DNA of 64,000 bases from Agarophyton chilense (taxonomy: Eukaryota; Rhodophyta; Florideophyceae; Gracilariales; Gracilariaceae): assembly GCA_030374765.1 (NCBI GenBank), contig JARGXX010000075.1, positions 1,302,001-1,366,000 of the forward strand. The letters run 5' to 3'. The position numbers were made by a program, and so were the translations under genes. The notes under the pieces were generated by a model that made no database searches, had not been told where the DNA came from, and saw only the letters and a list, made by a program, of their open reading frames with translations. The stretch's first letter is position 1; each line of letters begins with the position of its first letter. Positions 51,095 to 62,265 of the stretch are shown piece after piece.

Positions 51095-53284
51095 ATGACC
51101 GTGTCCCACACCGCTGCAATGGATCGGTTGCTGCCGGTTGTGAACAAGCTTCATAATATATTTCAAAGATGTGGACTTGCTGACCCAATTGATCTTCCTC
51201 AGATCGTGGTGGTCGGAGCCCAGTCATCGGGTAAAAGCTCCGTTCTGGAATCCATTGTCGGGTTCGACTTTCTTCCCCGCGGGGCCGGCGTCGTGACGAG
51301 GAGCCCAATTCTAATCCAACTAAACAAGGTCAGAACAGCCGACGGAGGTTCACAACGGTGGGTCGAATTTTTACATGCTCCCGATCGACGATTTGGGACG
51401 GAACAAGAAATCCAAGCGGAGATCACCAAAGAAACCGAGCGAGTCGCAGGAAAAAACAAAAAGCTTACGCCTACAGCCATGATCATGAAAGTCTTTTCCA
51501 CAGAAGTGGTTGACTTAACTCTCATTGATTTGCCCGGTCTCACAAAGGTTCCCGTTGGCGACCAGCCTCAAGACATAGAAAAACTTGTGCGTGCAATGAT
51601 TTATTCGTACATCGAGAAGTCCAACACGATTATTTTAGCGGTTCATCCGGCCAATACCGACCTTGCTACATCGGATGCGTTGCAAATGGCGCGGCGCGTC
51701 GATCCTCAAGGTCTGCGAACCCTCGGTGTCATCACTAAACTAGACCTCATGGATGCAGGTACTAACGCGCTTGATATGCTTCTTGGACGCATAATTCCTC
51801 TCCGCCGAGGCTATGTCGGAGTGGTTAACAGATCTCAGGCTGACTTAGACACAAAAGCTACTGTGACCGAATCCAGAGGCGCAGAGAAGGCTTTCTTTCA
51901 AAGCCACCCTGTTTATGCCCCATACGCTGCAAAAATGGGTTCGCAGTATCTCGCTGAAATGCTGAGTGCCATGCTACTGGAACATATCAGACAGGTGTTA
52001 CCATCAATTCGAACCAAAATCACGACCCAACTTTCTGATGTGAGGGAGCAACTGGCCGCATTGGGTCCGGAACTTGGCGGCGGGGACGATTCAAGTGGAA
52101 CTTTGCTCCACCTTTTGACGAACTACGCCTCTAGCTTTTCAGACGCCATTGATGGTCGTCCAAAGGCCCCAATTGCGACCAGCGAACTTGCAGGTGGTGC
52201 CCGTATCAGCTACATATTCCACGACCGATTTGGAAGGGAACTATCCAACATGGACCCATTCGATTCGTTGGGACCTGACGAAATTAGAACGGCTCTAAGG
52301 AATGCAACCGGACACCGTACTCCATTGTTCATTCCAGAGTCCGCTTTCGAAATGTTAGTGAAGCGACAAATCCGTATGTTCTTGGAACCGGCGCTGGCGT
52401 GCGTTGATATGGTGTACGATGAGCTAACTCGCCTAGCAGAAGTTGTTGAGAGCCCTGAGCTAGAAAGATTTCACCGTCTCCGTATAGAAGTATCTGAGAC
52501 GACTTTGAAATTGTTAAGAGAGCGAAAGTCACCAACTATTGAAATGATCCACAATTTAGTGGAAATGGAGATGAGCTACATAAATACATGGCATCCAGAT
52601 TTTGTAGGAGGGAAGCAAGCATTGGCCGCAATTGTAGAACATGCTATGGCAACCAGGACACATGCATTGTCAGAAGCCACCGCGAATGACGTTGGTCTGC
52701 TCGGAGCAAATAAAGGAACAAGATACGGTCATCGTGAAGTTCATCAAGATGCTTGGGTTGAAAAGAATTTGTTAGGGCAACAATCGCATTCCAAACAGAC
52801 TCGGACAGCCTCGAATAGTGTCGCAGATGATACCAGTCGTGGCCCAGATCCCTTTTTTGCGACGAGTCGGCGAAGAGGGCGAACGGATGCTGCTTTTGCA
52901 AGAGGGTTGCAAGATAGTTTTACAGTTGCAGAAATGCAGAGCGTTTCTACGTCCAGCCCGGTGCGTGTTCCGAGGTTCGAAGCCCTATCGGATGATGAAA
53001 GACAAGAACTTGAGATACTGCGCACTTTGCTAGAGAGCTATTTCAACATTGTACGAAAAAGACTTCAGGACATGGTTCCCAAGGCGATCATCACATTTTT
53101 GGTTAACAAATCAAAAGACACACTGCAATCTGTGCTGGTCAAAAAGCTGTACAAGCCAAATGCAATTGAAGATCTAATGGTGGAATCCCCAGAAACCATG
53201 CAAAGGCGGAAGGACATGAGAGCGGTCGAAGCTCTGCTGGAGCAGGCGCTGAGTGAAGTGAATGAGATTCGAGATGTGCACTGA
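51095..53284 (+). CDS. DNM1: Dynamin-related GTPase, Dnm1/Vps1/DRP type (729 aa)
   Basis: ATG 51095. The GTPase domain starts after a short helix: G1 GAQSSGKSS (residues 41-49), G2 Thr in GVVTRSP, G3 DLPGLTKVP, G4 TKLD. The middle/stalk region follows and a GTPase effector domain closes the protein (about 640-729; YFNIVRKRLQDMVPKAI, then VEALLEQALSEV). There is no PH or Pro-rich domain, which matches DNM1/DRP1 and Vps1; a variable insert of about 100 residues (540-630) replaces PH. It would oligomerise around mitochondria or peroxisomes in fission, or act at Golgi/endosomes. The algal plastid-dividing dynamin is a further possibility. Confidence 0.93.
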   Translation: MTVSHTAAMDRLLPVVNKLHNIFQRCGLADPIDLPQIVVVGAQSSGKSSVLESIVGFDFLPRGAGVVTRSPILIQLNKVRTADGGSQRWVEFLHAPDRRFGTEQEIQAEITKETERVAGKNKKLTPTAMIMKVFSTEVVDLTLIDLPGLTKVPVGDQPQDIEKLVRAMIYSYIEKSNTIILAVHPANTDLATSDALQMARRVDPQGLRTLGVITKLDLMDAGTNALDMLLGRIIPLRRGYVGVVNRSQADLDTKATVTESRGAEKAFFQSHPVYAPYAAKMGSQYLAEMLSAMLLEHIRQVLPSIRTKITTQLSDVREQLAALGPELGGGDDSSGTLLHLLTNYASSFSDAIDGRPKAPIATSELAGGARISYIFHDRFGRELSNMDPFDSLGPDEIRTALRNATGHRTPLFIPESAFEMLVKRQIRMFLEPALACVDMVYDELTRLAEVVESPELERFHRLRIEVSETTLKLLRERKSPTIEMIHNLVEMEMSYINTWHPDFVGGKQALAAIVEHAMATRTHALSEATANDVGLLGANKGTRYGHREVHQDAWVEKNLLGQQSHSKQTRTASNSVADDTSRGPDPFFATSRRRGRTDAAFARGLQDSFTVAEMQSVSTSSPVRVPRFEALSDDERQELEILRTLLESYFNIVRKRLQDMVPKAIITFLVNKSKDTLQSVLVKKLYKPNAIEDLMVESPETMQRRKDMRAVEALLEQALSEVNEIRDVH

Positions 53285-53581
53285 AGGTCATCAAGAAGTT
53301 CAAACCTTGATCCATATGCCCAAGACCGCCCGCAGTTCTGAGAAGGCTTGCGAGTAGAGTCAAATTCTCGACGATGAGTTTTTATCATGCACGTGCTATT
53401 GCTAAAAATGAGAATACCTTTTTAGAGTGTTTATGGTTGGAAGAAATTCTTCGGTGACCCTCTTACTATTTTTATACATTTTCCGCGTTGACCAACGAAC
53501 ATAGACGCGCTATAACGGTAATGTACAACAAGTGCTCAGGGGAAAAGATAGCACCCAACGGGACGTTTACTTTTGTCAGAG

Positions 53582-54325
53582 TTATGCAGATTGAGCGGAT
53601 TCAGAGGTTTCTTCCTTAGAGCGAGGAGGTACAACCTCATCAATCAATCCAAATTGGTTGGCTTCATCAGCGGACATAAAGTGGTCTCTTTCCATTCTGG
53701 TCTCAATTTCTTTCAGAGCTCTACCAGTGTGTTTGACATAAATTCCATTCAGACGTTTCCTCAAGTTCAGAATTTCCGTGGCATGAATTGCGATGTCACT
53801 AGCTTGCCCTTGGGCTCCGCCGCTAGGCTGGTGAATCATTACTCGGGCATTGGGAAGAGCGCGGCGTTCCCCTCGGGTACCCGCTGCAAGCAAGAGTGAC
53901 GCCATGGAGCAAGCTTGTCCAACGCAAAGTGTTGCAATGTCAGGGGCAATGTATTGCATAGTATCATAAATCGCGAGACCTGCTGTTACCACTCCACCTG
54001 GAGAGTTTATGTACATCGATATCGTTCGGGAGGGGTTTTCTGACTCAAGAAAGAGCAACTGAGCAACCACCAGGGAGGCCATAGAATCGTTAATAGGTCC
54101 ATTTAAGCAAATAATGTGTTCCTTAAGAAGACGGGAATATATATCAAATACACGTTCGCCGCGTGGTGTCTGTTCCAGAACCATTGGAACGAGAGTTGAA
54201 AAGGACGAATAGCTGCAGATCTGTTCCGGAGCATGCGCGGTGCGAAGGCTACCCCAAGGAGCCTCTTTCTTCCGCCTCGCCAACATTGGCATGCGCCGGG
54301 AGGTATGCATGAAAGAGCGTATCAT
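53582..54325 (-). CDS. CLPP: ATP-dependent Clp protease proteolytic subunit, mitochondrial (247 aa)
   Basis: ATG 54325 ([15 protein letters not shown]). The N-terminal ~45 residues are rich in Arg/Ser and lack acidic residues, a mitochondrial-type presequence. The peptidase core follows: [29 protein letters not shown], nucleophile Ser in [14 protein letters not shown], catalytic His in MIHQPSGG, and the [12 protein letters not shown] segment that holds the Asp. ClpP forms the 14-mer that degrades proteins fed by ClpX. A plastid form is possible but algal plastid ClpP is usually plastid-encoded or lacks this presequence type. Convergent with the dynamin gene (297 bp apart). Confidence 0.93.
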   Translation of the reverse strand: MIRSFMHTSRRMPMLARRKKEAPWGSLRTAHAPEQICSYSSFSTLVPMVLEQTPRGERVFDIYSRLLKEHIICLNGPINDSMASLVVAQLLFLESENPSRTISMYINSPGGVVTAGLAIYDTMQYIAPDIATLCVGQACSMASLLLAAGTRGERRALPNARVMIHQPSGGAQGQASDIAIHATEILNLRKRLNGIYVKHTGRALKEIETRMERDHFMSADEANQFGLIDEVVPPRSKEETSESAQSA

Positions 54326-54580
54326 AGTTTCCAAGAGAGGCGTTTGTTCTCTAATCGAGTAGCCCCCTTGGGCTGCTGTGCTCTCCAGGTTGAGCTATCT
54401 GCCATCAGCCGAGTTCACACAGCCTTCGACCCCTTCCGAATTGACACAACGTGAGAGACGTTGATTGTTCAGCCAATCATATCGAGAGGCTCAACATCTA
54501 TACTTCGACTTCAACATGGGAAACTGTAGAGACCGCAAACAATGAATGATTGGCTACTACAAACGCAAAACAAAGGATAT

Positions 54581-54678
54581 TGTGAGTGGAAGTCACTTGC
54601 CCCTCTCTTTACTTGATTCTAACCGTCGTCGTGCGCTTAAGTACTATTCTGTGTCGTACACTGTAATGCTGTTTGACA
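54581..54678 (-). repeat. 3' LTR of the copia-type element
   Basis: 98 bp, differing from the other LTR by g/t in accgtcgtcg versus accgtcttcg. Confidence 0.92.
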
Positions 54679-54703
54679 TGTCGAAATGCGATGCAGCAAT
54701 GCT

Positions 54704-55342
54704 TCAAGATGTTGTTTGACAGTCCCCGGTTGGTGTATCGCTTCTTTCTTTGGGTTGGGGTGTTACTTGTATTCTTTCTCGTAGCTCTCGGTATCGATCG
54801 CGGTGTAGTGGTTTCGTGAAGATGTCTGCTAGCATGTTTTCTGTGGGTACGCGATGGATCAAGATTGCGTTCTGTGCGACATGATGTTGGAGATAATGGT
54901 GGCGGATGTCTATATATTTTCTTTGCTTCGTCGGTGCTTGACTTTCTGCTATCATCACTGCAGATCTGTTGTCAATGTGGTGAGGTGTTGGTTCCGTGGT
55001 TGCTGTGTTGGCAGAATTGAGTAGTTTCCGTATCCAGGCTGTGTGGCGTGTTGCTGCTATGGCTGCTACATATTCGGCTTCTGTAGTTGAAAGAGCGACA
55101 ATATTTTGCTTCTTGGAGTTCCATGTTATCGGGGTGTTGTTTATGCAGTGAAATGTGCCTGTTATCGACTTTCTGTCCTTAACGTTTGCGAAATCGGCGT
55201 CACTGTAAGCACTGAGTGGATGAGTTGATGGCGGTTGTGGTTTAGGGGGGTAGGTGTATAGTAGGCCGTGTGTTTTCGTGCCTCGGAAGTAGCGGAGAAG
55301 CGTTTTGAGTGCTTGTTTGTGGTGTTCTTGGGGTTTGGACAT
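54704..55342 (-). pseudogene. copia-type RNase H fragment
   Basis: The Ty1/copia RNase H is recognisable: SAYSDADFANVKDRKSITG, TWNSKKQNIVALSTTEAEYVA, HHIDNRSAVMIAES, KYIDIRHHYLQHHV and the terminal ADIFTKPLHRDRYRELRE. It is frameshifted against the upstream RT part. Confidence 0.88.
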
Positions 55343-56340
55343 TTGTTGAGCCAGGCGGTTGGCTGCTTAGGCGATGTCGGGACGGGTGCTGTCGGTGATG
55401 TACCGTATTTCGCCGAGGATTTGCCGGTATTCTGTAGCTTCTGATGGTGTGAGGGGGGATGTGTTGGGCTGTTGATCGAGAATTTGGAGGCTGTTGTAGG
55501 GCGTGAGCGTCGGGTTGCATTGGCTCATTTTGGTTTGGTTTTTTTGGAAGTATGGAGTCGATAACGTCTGGTTGTGATATGTGGACTCCTTTCTTTGTGC
55601 GCGTGATCGTCCAGTTTAAGAAGCGTGTGGGGGGGCCGAGTCGTTTCACCTTGTATTTGTGTAGAAGTTTCTGATATAGGTCGTCGATGAGGGTTTGTCT
55701 GGAGGCGAGGACTAAGAAGTCGTCTATGGTTGTACTGACCAGTGTGTAACCGGTTGCAGGTTTGTGCGTTTATAGGCAGGGATCGTGCTCCGAGCTTGTT
55801 AATCCGAGTGATGCGATGAAGGTTTGGAGGCCGTAGTTGTAGAAGTAGGCTGCTGGCGGAGATCCGTACAGATTGCCTTGCAGCTTTCCGAATGTGCTGT
55901 TGTGGGTGTAGGTTCCATCAACGTTTGGCATTTGTTTCACATAGACGGGTCTTGTGTGTTGATATGATTCATGCAGGTATGCCGATTTGATATCGAAATG
56001 TTCAAGTGGTAGTTTCTTGGTGGCATGAAGAGCGATTAGCATGCGTTGGGTTGTGCGATCTGCGGTGTAGGTGGTGGTGTGTTTCGGATCTAAGTGTAAT
56101 CCGGGCTTCATGAGGTCACCTCGTAGGTTGCAGCGCGCCTTTCTTTGGATAACGTTGCCTTCGGCGGATCTTTTGTATCGATATAGCATCATCAGTGGGA
56201 TTACCGATTTAGGTGGGGGTATGAAATTTGGTGGGAGCCATTGTATACTGTTGTGTTCATCGAGGTTTTGCAGTTCGGTGTCATGGGCAGTTTGCCATTG
56301 ATCTGCGTCTGGGTATTTCCTGGCGTGAGTCAGGTTGGTC
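55242..56340 (-). pseudogene. copia-type reverse transcriptase (RVT_2), broken
   Basis: RVT_2 motifs run from ARKYPDADQWQTAHDTEL (about 56330) through KARCNLRGDLMKPG, HFDIKSAYLHESYQ, GNLYGSPPAAYFYNY and EHDPCL. There is a TAA at about 55770, then the same frame continues with a catalytic-site TIDDFLVLAS (usually YVDDF). The frame is lost near 55300 before RNase H. Confidence 0.85.
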
Positions 56341-56353
56341 GGGGGTGGGGTGG

Positions 56354-57025
56354 TTATGAGTATTTCAGTTGGTGTTGTGGGACTCCATAGTCCCCGGTGA
56401 ATCTTTGAGATGTTGCCAGGGCTGTGGGTATGGTTTGTGTTGGTTGATATAGGGTGGTTAGCGATTTGAAAATACGCGTGAAGTTGCGAATTGTGGATGG
56501 TTTGTTGGCGAGAATGTGTCCAAGAACCGGTGTGAGTGCTGCATTCGTTCGTAGTCCTGTGATCATGAAGTCGATGGTAGTGTCTTCTTCTTGTATACTC
56601 GGATATTTGGATGCGATCATCTTCTGACGAACGGCCATGTGTGCTGTTAGATAGTCATCTATCATTGTGAGATCCTGGAATAGAATGCTTTCCGCTTCGG
56701 TCTTGAGGAATTGGTGGTCCTCTTTTGTTGATTGGTTGATGTGTTGTATAATCTTCTGGGTGAGGTTATATGGGGTGGGCTTTTCTTGTGGAACTATGAG
56801 GAGTCCAAGTATTTTGTTTGGGACACTACTTAGTATAGATGATAGTACGCGATTCTTCTTGGACATGAAATCCTTGAGACCTTGTGCATCCTCTGGTGGT
56901 GTTGGGTTGCATTCTAGATGTGGTGTTGCTTCGATGGTGGCTGCGTAGGTTTCGAGTGATAGGTACCATGGTGCGTAGTTGCCGGTGTCCAGGTCTGGTA
57001 TTTTATGGATTTTGTCGGAGTCCAT
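56354..57025 (-). CDS. copia-type Gag-like protein (223 aa)
   Basis: ATG 57025 (MDSDKIHKIPDLDTGNYAPW). It has the Ty1/copia gag layout: NYAPWYLSLETYAATIEAT, then a helical region up to a conserved-looking LTTLYQPTQT. No zinc knuckle is present and it ends just before RT, so the segment encoding knuckle, protease and integrase has been deleted. The remaining frame is intact and could still be translated. Confidence 0.75.
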   Translation of the reverse strand: MDSDKIHKIPDLDTGNYAPWYLSLETYAATIEATPHLECNPTPPEDAQGLKDFMSKKNRVLSSILSSVPNKILGLLIVPQEKPTPYNLTQKIIQHINQSTKEDHQFLKTEAESILFQDLTMIDDYLTAHMAVRQKMIASKYPSIQEEDTTIDFMITGLRTNAALTPVLGHILANKPSTIRNFTRIFKSLTTLYQPTQTIPTALATSQRFTGDYGVPQHQLKYS

Positions 57026-57301
57026 GCTGGGTAATGGAGAGGTAGGAGGTGGGTTGTGATGCCGTGGGTTTTGATGCTGTGGGCTGGCTGATGGAGCTGG
57101 TGAATGTGGGTTGTGATGCTGTGTTGTATCTCTGGGTGTGTGGTTGTCGTTTGATTCTGTGATGGCGTTATGGTAGAGGCTTTGGATATATGGATCTGTT
57201 CGCAGTTCTCGCCCGAGTCTACGGGCTAGTCGTTGGTTGCTTGGATCCGTGGTGGAGGGGTTTGTTGTTGAAGGGTTGGGTTTGTGGGAGATCAGGTTAG
57301 C

Positions 57302-57317
57302 GTGTGGGCCCGTAACC
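57302..57317 (-). other. Primer-binding site resembling copia half-tRNA(iMet) site
   Basis: The plus strand reads gtgtgggcccgtaacc directly next to the 5' LTR. It resembles the anticodon-arm part of eukaryotic initiator tRNA-Met (GTGCTGGGCCCATAACC) with one missing and one changed base. Drosophila copia uses this internal region as its primer. Confidence 0.65.
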
Positions 57318-57415
57318 TGTGAGTGGAAGTCACTTGCCCCTCTCTTTACTTGATTCTAACCGTCTTCGTGCGCTTAAGTACTATTCTGTGTCGTACACTG
57401 TAATGCTGTTTGACA
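57318..57415 (-). repeat. 5' LTR of the copia-type element
   Basis: 98 bp, see the partner LTR at 54581-54678. Confidence 0.92.
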
Positions 57416-60099
57416 GATATACTTCATAGCTGAAAGCCTCAAGTACTTTCAGGGGGTAGGTAAATATGGGAAACATTTCACAATTTAAAAAAAGAAAAGC
57501 CCTTTGACTTCATTCTGGGCCCTGAAATGAAGTACTGAGGAGTCCTCTATTATCTTGGACTCGAAAGAAGGACCTCCGCAACGGTTCTTTCGTCCTCTAC
57601 AAGTTTGGTGTTGCTAATACTAGTAGCAACAGAAGTCTGCCGCACGCCTCAATGCGCTTATTGAAACGTCGCCCAAGTATGGCACAGATGTCAGGATCGG
57701 AACAAAGGCTAAACCGAGAACGGCCACAAGGGTTTGAAATATCTTTTCCTTGAACAATCCTCAAAAAAAATTCTACACTGTGCTATCTAATCATGTATTA
57801 CGAACTCTGGATCATCGTCTCTCGATCCTGCCATTTTCTATCCCCAATTCCAAACGTCTGCAATTTGGCTTCATGTCCGACTCCAAACCGTTTTTTCGTA
57901 ATTACCACGGCTTTTTCTTGTTAAGAACCGACAATAACAATAAACCTAGCATTCTATTCGGCGCGGCACTGTGCGCAACTGCCCTGAAATTGCTTCCGCG
58001 TTCATTTTTATCTGATAAATCATCATCTAGTTGGCTACAGCTTCAAATTCTCGTCGTTTCTTAGGTTCGAACTGTTTTTGTTTGTTTTTATAAATACGTA
58101 GCAGTTGCATGGCATTGCCGACCTTGAACAGGGCACTGGCTTATTTTTCTATATATACCGCAGCCGTTAAACACAGTATATCCAATCATTTTGATTGCTT
58201 TTGCCTGACGCTTTCAATCTAATAAATTAACTATCTTGTCTACTGTTATCATTTGATTGGGTTTTTGTAGGCTTTATGGTTTTATCTGTGCGAAAACCGG
58301 GTACTCTTTATTCCAACATATTCCAGTGGCAGGGTACCAAGCAGTAATGTTCGCCAAATTGATTAAGTCTTCATACGCTTTGGTCATCAGAATAAACACG
58401 TGAAATTAATCTAGCGTTCGTTTCACTCCCACTACCATCGCCACAGAATGTGCAAAACTTCAAAAATATGCCTTGATAGATGGAAATATAGATCGGTCGA
58501 GTGTTTCTTTGGTGCCACTTTTTTGTTATAGAAGCGAATATGTGATGATTGAACTCATTCCGAACAGCTCTGACACAATCATATACAGATACGAGCGATA
58601 TTCATCGTATATAAGAAAACGTTTACCAACACTACCCTGGAGATCAGTGGTATCGTTATCAAAGTAGTTCAAACTTTCAATGGAGTTTCACCAATCTCCT
58701 AAACTGACGTCTTTCTTTTTACGAACAAGCAAAATTCTAGGTAAAAACTCGGCGATAAATTCAGAATCTTCTTCGCCATTTTTAATTCGCCGGCATGAAC
58801 GATCTCGAAGTTTCGCCTCTTGGAACACGAACATGAGCATTTTCTTTTCCAAATTTCCGTGAAAGATGGCAAAAAGTAATATGCAACCTTGGTGGAGGTG
58901 GTGTCTTACGACTTTGTCATTTCTACCGGTTGCACGTTTTTTTGAGTCTTGCTCCTCTTAGGGATCATCATGCCCTGACAGCATGGTTGTGCATGCGATT
59001 TTTACATGTGTGCGCTTAGCACAAGTGGTTAGTTATATATTTATTATCTGCATTGTTTTGGTGTAAAGAGTTTACTGTAGTAGTCTACACAATATAGTGG
59101 CTCTGTGATCTCCCCTCGCCAATCAATAAATCCTTTCCAACCGGGTTGTTGTGGTTTGAGGTCTTTTCTGCTTGCGCGTGCTTCGACTCTCTTCAAAGAT
59201 TGTGACGTTTCATCTATAGTAGACTTCCTCATTTTGCGTTTTTGAGAGAAGTATTACCGCCGTTGGCGTCTGTATATTACTATTTGTGTATTTTCGCATC
59301 CATTTAGATTTGTGTTACTTTGTTGACATTTTATCCAGTGCATTACGCCTAGCTTATTCTACTGCGTGACCCTTTTTCTCATTTACCCACTCACGTCACT
59401 GACTAACCACTTTGCACAATTTTTATTAAACATTTTTCTTACACTCGACGTTATTCGCTAGCTGCTAAGGGGTCTCTCGGTCTTACACAACGAATTCGTC
59501 TTGAATTCACGGAAAGACTCTGCTGCTTCGTTACCTCTCAGAGTGGAAGATACGGAACGTCCTCATTTTGTTTGATCTACGGAGCTCACATAAAAAGCCA
59601 CGGTATTTGGTTAACGTTTCTGAAAGAATATTTGCAAATTAGAAGGTTTTGGTTTTGTCCATAATAAAAAGTTTTCTTGAAATAAAAGAGATCTTTGTAT
59701 GAATTGAAAACAGTTTCATCATTATTGACTTTTTGATTTGGATCGATGTTGTAGTTCTTGTTGAATTGTTAGATCCGAGCAAATCGTGAAGTAAAACACT
59801 TCGATTTTGCAGATCGAAATATTGTCGCTTCTTGTTCTTGAACCGCATACTTTTTAATCATATCGGAATGTCTTTTCTTAAAGAGTTCGCAGAATTTTTA
59901 TTGTGCGCATCTGTACTGTACGGGTTAATAATGCACACGGAGATGCCGGACAGGAATGACATACGCGCAACACCCAAGTTTGGATGAAAAAGCAGACTGC
60001 GACGGTAACAACAGGCCACGAGACAGAAGTAGGGCACCGGTAACAGCGGAGAATGATCCTCTGCAAAAGATGCTAGAACCAAAAAGAAAAATTAAGGCT
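57416..60099. other. AT-rich stretch without recognisable genes
   Basis: Several frames of 60-105 codons occur on both strands. None carries a family motif, though 58680-58920 (minus) and 59044-59232 (minus) are open for 60-80 codons and may be relics of a transposon. Confidence 0.5.
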
Positions 60100-61703
60100 C
60101 TAGTGTCTATACGACCACTCGTCTCATATGAGGCCAAAATTACAACATCGATAGTTTTTGTAAACTTTTTCATTTTCCTTAAATTGTTGTGCCTAGATTT
60201 TCAACACTCTCTTCTTCTCTGGCCTCAACACTCTCTTCTTCTCTGGCCTCAACACTCTCTCCTTCTCTGGCCTCAACACTCTCTTCTTCTCTGGCTTCAA
60301 CCTCAAAGATCACGAACGATCGTCCAAAACCTGTAAAAAACATCATCTTTACTTCGTTCTTTCATGATTTATCAAATATGTCATCTTCTGTGGATTCCCG
60401 TCGTGTAGTCGGAAACAGAGTAAACACCCGCGCGCGTCTCATCACATCAGAGAGCGACTGTAAACGCTTCTTTGGAACGCAATGGAAAACAAAACTGGTG
60501 AGCAAAAGTGTTAAAAAAATAAAATTTGTTGTCAAAAATACTTGGAGACACACTTTTGTCACGATGATCTTCGAGCTACGTGGTCGCGAGAAAGTATGCA
60601 CTCTCAAACTTTGCAATGGAAAAGCCGGCGATCATTTCACGGTTCAGGAAACTGCTCAAGAAGCCATCAATTTCAACGTGGCGTTAAATGATGCTGCTAT
60701 TACTAATCAATTTTCGAACAATGAAGAGCAGCATACTATCACGGATTGCAATCACAGTCACACAAAGAATCCGTTGAGCCCTCTAACTTTGACAGACACT
60801 GACAAGCAAGACAGCTTTGTGGAAGTTCATTCGACGAAATAGGCAACGGAAAATGTATCCTTGACTCTGAATGGTTTAGTGCAAATGCATCAATCGAAAG
60901 TCACAGGACCTGTTGGACATTTTATCTCTGCTATTTATGCACTTTCGGGACTCTCTCCATACGATTTCTTCATGTGGATGTTTCCTGTAGCTCATTTTGA
61001 AAAAATAGTTCGATCTATCAAATCTCGGCTGGAAGGAAAAAGCTTAAGGCAGAATACAGAAGGTGAAATTCTGAAGTTTTTCGGTTTGATGGTGTTAATG
61101 ACACGCTTTAGTTTTCAAATAGAAGATCACTTTGGTCTAAAGATACGTTTTCTATTTATATATTGAATCTCCGCAGCTCGAAAAGATCATGCCACGAAAT
61201 CGGTTCGAACATATACGGCAATTTATCGTTTTCAGTGGCTCTGAAAACGATCAAAAATCAGAAGAATGCAGGTTTTCATGCGTTTCTGAGTTTGTGAAAG
61301 CTATAAATGACCATCGGAAAGCGTTCGTAACTCCGTCACACACTTTGTGCGTGAACGAAAGTATGTCTCGTTGGTATGCACTTGGAGGAAACTGGATTGA
61401 AACTGGACATCGAAACTACACTGCTCTTGATAGGAAACCTAAAAATGGCTGTGAATTAAAGACAGTGTGTTGTGGAAGGAGTGGAATTATTCTCAAAATA
61501 GAAATCACGATGGGAGTTACGCAACTAGATGTACAACATTTTGAATCAGAACATGCGCATGGAACAGCCGTTGTAATGAGATTTGTTGAAAATTGGTTCG
61601 CAACTGATCGAACCTTTTATGCCGATTCATATTTTGCATCTCTTGAAACAGTCGAAGAACTTTTAAAAAGAGTGTTGGGGAAGTCGGAATATAAAAAAAG
61701 GTA
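60100..61703 (+). pseudogene. piggyBac-like element copy B (5' end and transposase N/catalytic part)
   Basis: It starts with the terminal CTAGTGTCTATACGACC (60100). The ORF begins at ATG 60378 (MSSSVDSRRVV) and runs to a TAG at 60840 that is also in copy A. It resumes in the same frame (about 60861-61166), then shifts frame near 61160 as in copy A, and continues 61189-61703. The first catalytic position is Asn (VNESM); the second is Asp (ADSYFAS). After ELLKR at about 61668 it is interrupted by ~220 bp of unrelated sequence. Confidence 0.82.
60201..60296. repeat. 24-bp tandem repeat, 4 copies, in copy B
   Basis: tcaacactctcttcttctctggcc is present four times; copy A has a single unit at the equivalent place (about 16188). 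Confidence 0.85.
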
Positions 61704-62265
61704 GATTTAGAAAAGTAGGTCCCTCTCTTCCGTCCGCGTCCTTCAGAAATTTATTGAGAGCGATCGGTATTTATACTAAAATTAAACCTTAGCTAAATAA
61801 AGACAAATAATGACAAACGATGCCAGGAAAAAACAATAATATCCATGTAGGCCGTAAATATAATAACTACCAGCTAGGTAGGCAGAATATGGTGACCGTT
61901 CAGCCAAGCGGCACAACAAAAAGCAATACGATTTATTGGGGTTGTAGAAACAGCCACTAGAAGGTTTCATATGAAACATGTTTCCGAACTTACGACGACG
62001 ATACGAGGCCAGCACGTGTCAATGGTCTCGAAACAGCCTGAATTGGAGCGAAAGATGATGTCTATGCTCTGGGTGGACCGTGAGAGGAGATATTTCATCA
62101 GCACTTGTAGCAGTACCCAACCAGGAACTCTCATTTCTCGTGAAAGATGGAGGACAACTGATGGAATAACAAAGAAAATTCCGATTTCCATTGCTATTCC
62201 AGAGGTTTGTGAGGAGTATTATTCTTGTTGTTCAAGAATTGATAGACATAATAGGCCATGAATCG
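61704..62265 (+). pseudogene. piggyBac-like copy C segment with a ~220-bp foreign spacer
   Basis: 61704-61920 is unrelated to the transposon. 61921-62255 matches the IRFIGVV to RISRH part of the transposase (third catalytic Asp present, LWVDRERR). It then jumps to the YIESPQLEK segment that belongs upstream, so the boundary near 62260 is a recombination junction. Confidence 0.7.

Larger units (their letters stand above)
54581..57415 (-). mobile_element. Small copia-type retrotransposon with 98-bp LTRs (2835 bp)
   Basis: Direct repeats 54581-54678 and 57318-57415 (98 bp, TG...CA, I see one difference) are flanked by a perfect GATAT duplication (54576-54580, 57416-57420). In element orientation (minus) gag is followed directly by reverse transcriptase and RNase H. 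Protease and integrase are absent, and the RT carries a stop, so it cannot move by itself. The near-identical LTRs suggest recent insertion. Confidence 0.92.

Noticed and set aside
54335..54405. tRNA-like A box (TAGCTCAACCTGG, minus strand) before ClpP
   Set aside because: No B box and the acceptor and T stems do not pair.
59044..59232. Possible piggyBac N-terminal relic (minus strand)
   Set aside because: Only about 15 residues resemble the family; not enough to call.
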